Notes under the pieces: generated by a model
The model's database searches: none
Seen by the model: only the letters and a program-made list of their open reading frames with translations
What the model was told of the DNA's origin: nothing
Shown here: one piece after another, positions 59,325 through 64,000 of the stretch
How the letters are laid out: every line of letters starts with the position of its first letter
Position numbering within the stretch: the stretch's first letter is position 1
Assembly: GCF_002873395.1 (NCBI RefSeq)
Contig: NZ_MCUV01000006.1
Span: forward strand, 1 to 64,000
Source of the DNA: Vibrio sp. 10N.286.49.B3
Lineage (GTDB): Bacteria > Pseudomonadota > Gammaproteobacteria > Enterobacterales > Vibrionaceae
DNA length: 64,000 bases
Direction: 5' to 3'
Program-made: the position numbers and the translations under genes

Positions 59325-60402
59325 TTTCATCACCTTCAGTAGCACATAGCTTCTCAATAGCACTCCATGCTGATTTGTTAATGAGTTTATTTAGCTGCTC
59401 TTCTTCAATCAGTGATATAGGTGTCCTATTAACATTATGACCTGAAACGTCCCCAACTATACCCTCATCCTTTCTCTTATATGAGCCTTTTACAATGAAG
59501 GAGAAGTCTTTACATTCCTCAGCATCGCTAAACTGAGCCTCGAAGACATACAAATCAGATGAATCTTTATTTTCCTTCACTGCTTTCCAGATAACCCTCC
59601 AAGTATAGAAGCCTTGCTCATGCAAGTTTTTCAGTTCGTCTGATAAGTTAACACCAGTGCCTTTCAAAGATGCACTCGTAATATGAACCTCATTTTTTTG
59701 TCCTGAGGTAATCTTTTTACTAGGGTTAAATACGTAAGTATCCGTTACATCTTTACAAGTAAAACCTTCAACTCCTTTTGTTAGATAATCAAAAAATTGA
59801 CATCTATCTTCGGGTTTTTCAAAAGCAGACAATTCTATTTCATCTTTTTGTAATAACTTATCTTTACTTTCCAGTACGTCAATTAATTCATCACTAATGT
59901 CAGATAATTTTTTATTTTGTGGATGTTGAATATCTAAGCCACTATCAGTTTCTTCAATTGTTAAGACAGCATCTCTAACACTGACTTGTTGAAAGTCATT
60001 CTTCGACAAATTTAGAACTTGATAAGTTATAGCCAGCTCAATTTTCTTTCCTTCTTTTTTAACCTTATGCTCTACAGTTGCTCCTTGTTCTACGATGTTC
60101 TCTTTGATTTTTTTTATAGAGCTTTCAACATCAGATACTTTTAAGGACGTATCTAACGTATATGAGGTTAACTTTTCTTTTCTATTGTTAACGCCTAAAA
60201 TTGAAGATAAGCTGTCGTAGTCATGGTAACTATGAAAGAACGAAGAAAACTCTTTTGCCAACTCATCTTTATCAGTTTTCTTTGAAACAATAACGCCCCT
60301 AGAAAAGAACATATTCAGTATTTCTTCTTTTGTTATTTTATGCTGATTAATAGCATCAAATACAGCTTTATCTGTTGCTGCATGCAGCGATGATTGAACC
60401 AT
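59284..60402 (-). CDS. Second gene of an island operon, possible GAPS4b-like protein
   Basis: A protein of about 372 residues. The opening is helical (FDAINQHKITKEEILNMFFS) with RGVIVSKKTDKDELAKEFS, followed by a mixed domain. This start reminds me of the second protein of two-gene GAPS4-type anti-phage systems, but I cannot verify that from memory alone. The ATG shares its A with the TAA of the upstream gene (60402), a tight translational coupling. No enzymatic motif is visible. Confidence 0.55.
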   Translation of the reverse strand: MVQSSLHAATDKAVFDAINQHKITKEEILNMFFSRGVIVSKKTDKDELAKEFSSFFHSYHDYDSLSSILGVNNRKEKLTSYTLDTSLKVSDVESSIKKIKENIVEQGATVEHKVKKEGKKIELAITYQVLNLSKNDFQQVSVRDAVLTIEETDSGLDIQHPQNKKLSDISDELIDVLESKDKLLQKDEIELSAFEKPEDRCQFFDYLTKGVEGFTCKDVTDTYVFNPSKKITSGQKNEVHITSASLKGTGVNLSDELKNLHEQGFYTWRVIWKAVKENKDSSDLYVFEAQFSDAEECKDFSFIVKGSYKRKDEGIVGDVSGHNVNRTPISLIEEEQLNKLINKSAWSAIEKLCATEGDENDNTAKQVVSVKN

Positions 60403-61463
60403 TATCGATCCCACCCAATATCATTTGTACTAAAGATATCTTTAGTTTGTTCCACGATTTCTAACTCGATTGATTTCAAAACCTCAGCTTTAAACTCATC
60501 ACCGCCGAGACTATGGGAATATATTTCAACTGCTGTCTGAAAGCTACTTCTTATATCACTAAAAGGTTGTTTATGAGCAACTCGAATTCTAATTTTATTT
60601 TCCTTCGTTCTTAGAATCTGAAGGTTAGATAACATATCAAATAGGTAAATAAATTCTAAATATGTACTCCCTGTCTGATTGTAATAAATAACATAGCCTT
60701 TACCATATCGAACAATGGGAGCACTAGTTCTCTCACACCATTTAACAATATCATCATGCTTAATGATCATATAAGGCCCTGAGATGAGTTCAATTGTAGC
60801 TGGGTGGTTTTGTGTATCCCCTTTTAGCTTATGCAGTAGAAGATCTGGATAATAAAAAGAATAGCTTTTTTCTGGAAACGATCCTTCTCTATGTAGCTTA
60901 TCCATATCTGAAATTATGGTTCTCATGTACTGAATCAGCAAAGGCTCTATTACATGTAACTGCTGCCCTTCTCTTAGAGGAACATTACCAATATTTATTC
61001 CACCAGTTAACTTTCCTTCTTTTCCTATTTTAGGTTTAAAAAGGTCAAGAAAATTATTTTGGTACTCACCATCATGGTTATAAACGAAAAGAAGCCCACG
61101 AATTTCGTAGTTTTTAGAACTCAAGGCGTAACGTTTTCGCCATTCTTCACTACCATCAGCACAATCTATAGTTCGAGCCATTGACCAAATAGCATCTCGC
61201 AGAGCTGAAGAGGTTATTGACCCTTTTTTATAGCTTTTAAGGTCAGTGTTAAAAATCACCTCACGTCCTTTGTAAGGATCTTTATATTTAAAAATTGTAT
61301 CTACAGGGTGAGTTTTCTTGTCTTTGGAGCTGCTTGAATGCTCCTTTCCTTTGTGACAAGTGAAGTTCAAATCTTTGATCGGCACATGCTCCCACTTGAA
61401 CCATTTAAATATGTCTTCTGATATCTTTTCAGCCATCTTTGCGATGTTTGAGGTTTCGGCCAT
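60402..61463 (-). CDS. First gene of an island operon, putative PD-(D/E)XK nuclease
   Basis: A protein of about 353 residues. HPVDTIFKYKDP...EVIFNTDLKSY (about residues 47-75) has the spacing of a PD-(D/E)XK nuclease core: Asp on the first strand, then D-x-K on the next (DLK), followed by a helix SALRDAIWSMARTID. The C-terminal half (DMDKLHREGSFPEKSYSFYYPD) is unassigned. The ATG at 61463 is chosen because it starts a clean domain; GGAG lies 13 nt upstream. The ORF continues to 61577. With the two genes behind it, it forms a candidate defence operon. Confidence 0.55.
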   Translation of the reverse strand: MAETSNIAKMAEKISEDIFKWFKWEHVPIKDLNFTCHKGKEHSSSSKDKKTHPVDTIFKYKDPYKGREVIFNTDLKSYKKGSITSSALRDAIWSMARTIDCADGSEEWRKRYALSSKNYEIRGLLFVYNHDGEYQNNFLDLFKPKIGKEGKLTGGINIGNVPLREGQQLHVIEPLLIQYMRTIISDMDKLHREGSFPEKSYSFYYPDLLLHKLKGDTQNHPATIELISGPYMIIKHDDIVKWCERTSAPIVRYGKGYVIYYNQTGSTYLEFIYLFDMLSNLQILRTKENKIRIRVAHKQPFSDIRSSFQTAVEIYSHSLGGDEFKAEVLKSIELEIVEQTKDIFSTNDIGWDR

Positions 61464-61730
61464 TGTACGTGTCCAGCTCCAAGCAGTGGAATTTATAAGG
61501 TGTATATTGTATATCAGCATCATGCATATTTCATTTGCGCATATCAAATTTTTCATTCGTACTTCATACCCCAACAAAAACCTAGGAACATAACAGTCAG
61601 ATCGGGAGTCTTTGATACATGGGGTTATAAGTTGCTAGCATGTTTGTGGGTAAGGGGTAGTAGGGGGATGGCATGATTTATAAAAACTACCGCAAAAAGT
61701 CACAATGGCCGATAGGGTGCAGATGAAAGG

Positions 61731-61740
61731 TTTTGTCCAA
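61731..61740. repeat. Island repeat, left half
   Basis: TTTTGTCCAA, the left-arm core. It lies in the 61464-62117 spacer upstream of the minus-strand operon; no gene is seen in that spacer. Confidence 0.5.
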
Positions 61741-61840
61741 TTCCGTTAACGTCAGTCACAACAGAATGCGGTGGCTGAGTGCGTTTTGTGATATCAAAAG
61801 TTATTCGAAGGGTAGATTCTGTCGGGCAAGCCCAACTTGG

Positions 61841-61890
61841 TTCTGTCCAAAGACGTGCTGACGCCGATCTCGGCAAACACGTCTTTGCCC
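61841..61890. repeat. Island repeat, strong cruciform copy
   Basis: TTCTGTCC precedes CAAAGACGTG (61848-61857), which pairs perfectly with CACGTCTTTG (61878-61887). GCCGA/TCGGC (61863-61867, 61870-61874) pairs inside. This is the most symmetric copy of the family. Confidence 0.75.
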
Positions 61891-61975
61891 CAAAGCTTCT
61901 CAGACCAAATGAGTGGACGATCTAGCCATTACATCAAAAGACCAAGTTAATCTAATCCGTACTTTAGTCTCATAT

Positions 61976-61990
61976 ACGGAGTTTTTCCGT
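61976..61990. promoter_or_regulatory. Dyad ACGGA-N5-TCCGT upstream of the DUF4238-like gene
   Basis: ACGGAGTTTTTCCGT. A near-mirror copy, ACGGAAAAAGTCCGT, sits at 62071-62085. The two may be operators for the downstream gene. Confidence 0.55.
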
Positions 61991-62067
61991 AATTCACCCC
62001 TGTAAATATACACAAGTTCACACAACAGATTGATAACATTTGAGTTTCATAACAAATAGCAGCAACA

Positions 62068-62088
62068 TAGACGGAAAAAGTCCGTCTA
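62068..62088. promoter_or_regulatory. 8-bp dyad just upstream of the DUF4238-like gene
   Basis: TAGACGGA, loop AAAAG, TCCGTCTA. It is 29 bp before the ATG and is related to the dyad at 61976. Confidence 0.6.
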
Positions 62089-62117
62089 TAAAGCGTTATG
62101 CGATTCAAGGGGGAACC

Positions 62118-62855
62118 ATGGAATACGAAAGACCTAGAAAGAGAAATCCACTAGGAATTACAATTGAACAGCATTTTCATACAGCGCATTCAATAGGTAA
62201 ATTTTATAACCATACCGACAATGTTGAAGTATTTGAGAAGTCAACTTCTCTAACCTTCCCTCGGAACAAGCGAGCGAAAATATTTTGTACTAAGCGCAAT
62301 TGGGATGAGCGTGCTGAGCGTGGTTACATGGTAGATATTGAGCATGGTTATCATGAGCAAATCGATAACCTTGGTATTTCAAAAGAAAGAAACCACCATG
62401 CAATATCTAAATATTTTGTCTTATGGCGTTTACGTCATCAGGCTCATCTAAATCGTTTGTCAAACGCAAAACTTAGTGGTGTGCCCGGCCTTCGTTTAAC
62501 TAAGGAGCAACAGGAAATCATTGAGGTTAAGCGTGCAGGATTTGTGAATTCAGAGGGTGAAATTCCAGCGAGACAATTGACGGGGCATCTAATCCAATCT
62601 GGAATCGACCAACACATGCTCGACTTTAAAGATGTAAAGTGGGGCTTGCTCCAAGCAAGCAAAGGTCAATTCTTATGTGCGGACAGCTATCATGATCTTT
62701 TTTTAATGCCTATCTCTCCTAAGTTTACGTTTGCAGCTAATACTCCAGACAGTTTCCTTAATTACTCTGATGTTGCAGCAGTAAATAAGCAAAGTATCGA
62801 AAGTGCAAAAGAGTTTTACTTTGCTAGATCTCTGAAAAAGTGTCCAATCGCATAA
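62118..62855 (+). CDS. DUF4238-like protein
   Basis: A 245-residue protein. The middle is an all-helical region with KRAKIFCTKRNWDERAERGY. The end reads WGLLQASKGQFLCADSYHDLFLMPISPKFTF, close to the 'w.l..s..g.FitsD.p....lPlSP' closing part of DUF4238. DUF4238 proteins are of unknown function and are common in accessory DNA. The ATG at 62118 has a strong AAGGGGGAA site; an upstream TTG at 62040 is less likely. The stop TAA opens TAACAAGCGTTTAAGG, which resembles the left end of vibrio attC sites, but no matching right end is clear. Confidence 0.55.
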   Translation: MEYERPRKRNPLGITIEQHFHTAHSIGKFYNHTDNVEVFEKSTSLTFPRNKRAKIFCTKRNWDERAERGYMVDIEHGYHEQIDNLGISKERNHHAISKYFVLWRLRHQAHLNRLSNAKLSGVPGLRLTKEQQEIIEVKRAGFVNSEGEIPARQLTGHLIQSGIDQHMLDFKDVKWGLLQASKGQFLCADSYHDLFLMPISPKFTFAANTPDSFLNYSDVAAVNKQSIESAKEFYFARSLKKCPIA

Positions 62856-62925
62856 CAAGCGTTTAAGGTTTCAAGGACTTTTTCTAATCTGAACGAAACG
62901 GTTTAGAGCAGTACACCTAAAACGT

Positions 62926-62981
62926 TTTTGTCCAGAGACGTTTCAGCTACTGTTGTAACTAGCCTTTGCCCCATTTCATTT
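62926..62981. repeat. Island repeat copy after the DUF4238-like gene
   Basis: TTTTGTCCAGAGACG at 62926, later CTTTGCCCCATTTC at 62965, matching the CTTTGCCCCA right side of the copy at 61841. Confidence 0.55.
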
Positions 62982-63062
62982 CAGGACAACCCCCTTACGC
63001 TATAACGAATAACTCAGTATGCTATAAATAATCTAATCTCATTTTGAATGGAAAGGCGTACT

Positions 63063-63314
63063 ATGAGCAAAAAACGGTTGTCTGAAAAAGAACTGCTGGA
63101 GGGGATGACACCCCATACTGCGCATAGTGATGATCTAGCCGAGGTAACATTGGATGAGTTAGGCCTTGAAATCTCTGAAAGTGATTACAAGGCCGCGTTG
63201 AAGCGAATTGAATCACTGTTTGATGTGGCCGAACCTAGCACTCCTGAAGGTGAAGAGCTAGAAAGGCTAGCGGCAATGGTTGAAGAGTATGAGGAAAAGC
63301 ACTTCCCCATTTAA
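63063..63314 (+). CDS. Small antitoxin-like protein joining two antitoxin segments
   Basis: An 83-residue, strongly acidic protein. Residues 1-30 (RLSEKELLEGMTPHTAHSDDLAE) resemble the start of AbrB/PrlF-type antitoxins. Residues about 39-83 (YKAALKRIESLFD...TPEGEELERLAAMVEEYEEKH) match the N-terminal arm of HigA-type antitoxins and stop exactly where HigA would go on into its HTH. No HTH and no toxin gene are present. It could be an orphan toxin-neutralising fragment. The ATG at 63063 follows GGAAAGG; an ATG at 63048 is also in frame. Confidence 0.65.
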   Translation: MSKKRLSEKELLEGMTPHTAHSDDLAEVTLDELGLEISESDYKAALKRIESLFDVAEPSTPEGEELERLAAMVEEYEEKHFPI

Positions 63315-63328
63315 TAACTGCAACGCAC

Positions 63329-63373
63329 TTCTGTCCAGAACCTTCATGGTCGGCACTTCATAACACAAAAGTG
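63329..63373. repeat. Island repeat copy after the antitoxin-like gene
   Basis: TTCTGTCCAGAA at 63329 and ACACAAAAGTGCCCC ending near 63377. GCACTT (63325-63330) can pair with AAGTGC (63369-63374). It follows the pattern of other copies. Confidence 0.55.
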
Positions 63374-63516
63374 CCCCATTTCCAGTTAGTAAGATTAATC
63401 AGCAACGGGTTACGCTGCTGGGTTTGCAATACGTGAAGTTATGGCAGACACCAGAACGGCGCTGCACGGAAACTCCCATTCTCTTCCATTCTTTAACATA
63501 TCGAACCCAGAACCAT

Positions 63517-63536
63517 GCTTGCATACTCATGCAAGC
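63517..63536. repeat. 8-bp hairpin upstream of the small membrane protein gene
   Basis: GCTTGCAT, loop ACTC, ATGCAAGC. There is no T-run. The spacer 63315-63673 holds no gene. Confidence 0.7.
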
Positions 63537-63621
63537 TTACAGGAAGCTATAAGAAGAAAGTGGACAATAGTGCCTGTCTCAATAAGACTGTAAATCTTGA
63601 ACCTGTAACTGATTAATTGAT

Positions 63622-63650
63622 TTGACATAAAAGTACCTATAGAGAATACT
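63622..63650 (+). promoter_or_regulatory. Candidate promoter for the small membrane protein/J-protein pair
   Basis: TTGACA (63622-63627), a 17-bp spacer and AATACT (63645-63650), 24 bp before the ATG at 63674. Confidence 0.55.
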
Positions 63651-63673
63651 GCCAATTTTAGTAGGGCTATAAT

Positions 63674-63892
63674 ATGAGAAAAGTTGTTCGAATTGCCATT
63701 AAGGCTATTTTAATTTGGTGTTGCATGATGGTTGGTGGAATGGTTAATATTTTTGTCAAAGCAGGGGCTTTAGGTGCTTTACCTTCCACGATCATGTATG
63801 CAGGTGTTGGTGCTGCTATCTTTGCTATCTATAAGTACAAAGGTAAGTCTGACAAAGAATCGACTGAGCTAGCTCTTAATAAAGAAAGCTAA
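63674..63892 (+). CDS. Small two-helix membrane protein
   Basis: A 72-residue protein with two hydrophobic segments ([20 protein letters not shown] and [18 protein letters not shown]) and a charged tail (KGKSDKES). The stop overlaps the ATG of the following J-domain gene by one base (TAATG), implying that the two products work together. Family not recognised. Confidence 0.7.
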   Translation: MRKVVRIAIKAILIWCCMMVGGMVNIFVKAGALGALPSTIMYAGVGAAIFAIYKYKGKSDKESTELALNKES

Positions 63893-64000
63893 TGCATAAT
63901 TATTACGAGGTACTCGGTGTTAAGCATGATGCATCTATAAAAGAGCTCAAAAAGGCATACAAAAAAGAAGCTTTCAAGTGGCATCCTGATAAGAACCGAT
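63892..64000 (+). CDS. J-domain protein, partial at the window edge
   Basis: The visible 36 codons read [16 protein letters not shown], then [19 protein letters not shown]. This is helix I-II of a DnaJ J-domain with the HPD motif at residues 31-33. J-domains stimulate Hsp70 ATPase. Because it is coupled to a small membrane protein, it is probably a membrane-linked or accessory J-protein and not canonical DnaJ. The rest is outside the window. Confidence 0.85.
   Translation, partial: MHNYYEVLGVKHDASIKELKKAYKKEAFKWHPDKNR

Noticed and set aside
62851..63012. A VCR-type integron attC site after the DUF4238-like gene
   Set aside because: The left end TAACAAGCGTTTAAGG looks right, but the right end lacks a GTTRRRY box and no integrase is present in the window, so a genuine attC is not supported.
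48600..64000. CRISPR array, prophage or insertion sequence in the island
   Set aside because: No regularly spaced identical repeats, no phage structural genes, and no transposase or integrase ORF were seen.

Overview
The window looks like a chromosomal segment of a low-GC member of the Vibrionaceae, probably Vibrio or Aliivibrio. The evidence is gene order: an rRNA-operon leader, murI, btuB, trmA, yijD-fabR/sthA, dinF-lexA, plsB, ubiA-ubiC, glpG-glpE, rpoH-ftsX-ftsE-ftsY/rsmD, the yhhL/yhhM/yhhN-type genes, pldB-yigL, yigB-xerC-dapF-lysA-lptM, cyaY, cyaA and hemCDXY. This is inference from recognised protein families; no search was run.

Positions 1-48,280 are almost entirely conserved core. 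Position 1-240 holds the promoters and boxA of an rRNA operon reading leftward out of the window. A cobalamin riboswitch precedes btuB, two LexA boxes precede lexA, a dyad operator precedes arsR, and a near-consensus CRP site lies between cyaA and hemC. Rho-independent terminators mark most gene ends. Accessory insertions in the core are an unrecognised gene at about 6 kb and an arsenate-detoxification operon (arsR, a GAPDH, a phosphatase, arsJ) at 28.6-31.8 kb. Two tandem terminator-like hairpins with mutually complementary loops separate the phosphatase gene from arsJ. A 26-residue hydrophobic peptide gene with its own promoter, ribosome binding site and terminator lies at 26.2 kb.

From about 48.5 kb to the right edge the character changes: unrecognised genes, long spacers, a decayed gene and short inverted repeats. 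The junction coincides with a terminator and a tRNA-Tyr-like 3' end on the minus strand, which suggests an integration site. The region contains a divergent pair of DGQHR/ParB-like proteins around an 11-bp palindrome, a CaCA antiporter, a 585-residue unknown protein, a DUF2846-like lipoprotein, an HTH protein, a three-gene minus-strand operon led by a possible PD-(D/E)XK nuclease, a DUF4238-like protein, a small protein that appears to join parts of two different antitoxins, a small membrane protein, and the start of a J-domain protein. Many spacers carry copies of a shared inverted motif (TTTTGTCC on one side, GGGACAAAAGCGCC on the other), giving the region a cassette-like layout without recognisable attC boxes.

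The strongest candidates for an undescribed system are the three-gene operon at 58.6-61.5 kb, the divergent pair at 48.8-51.6 kb, and the repeat family that punctuates the island. No integrase, transposase, CRISPR array or complete tRNA/rRNA gene was seen in the window.
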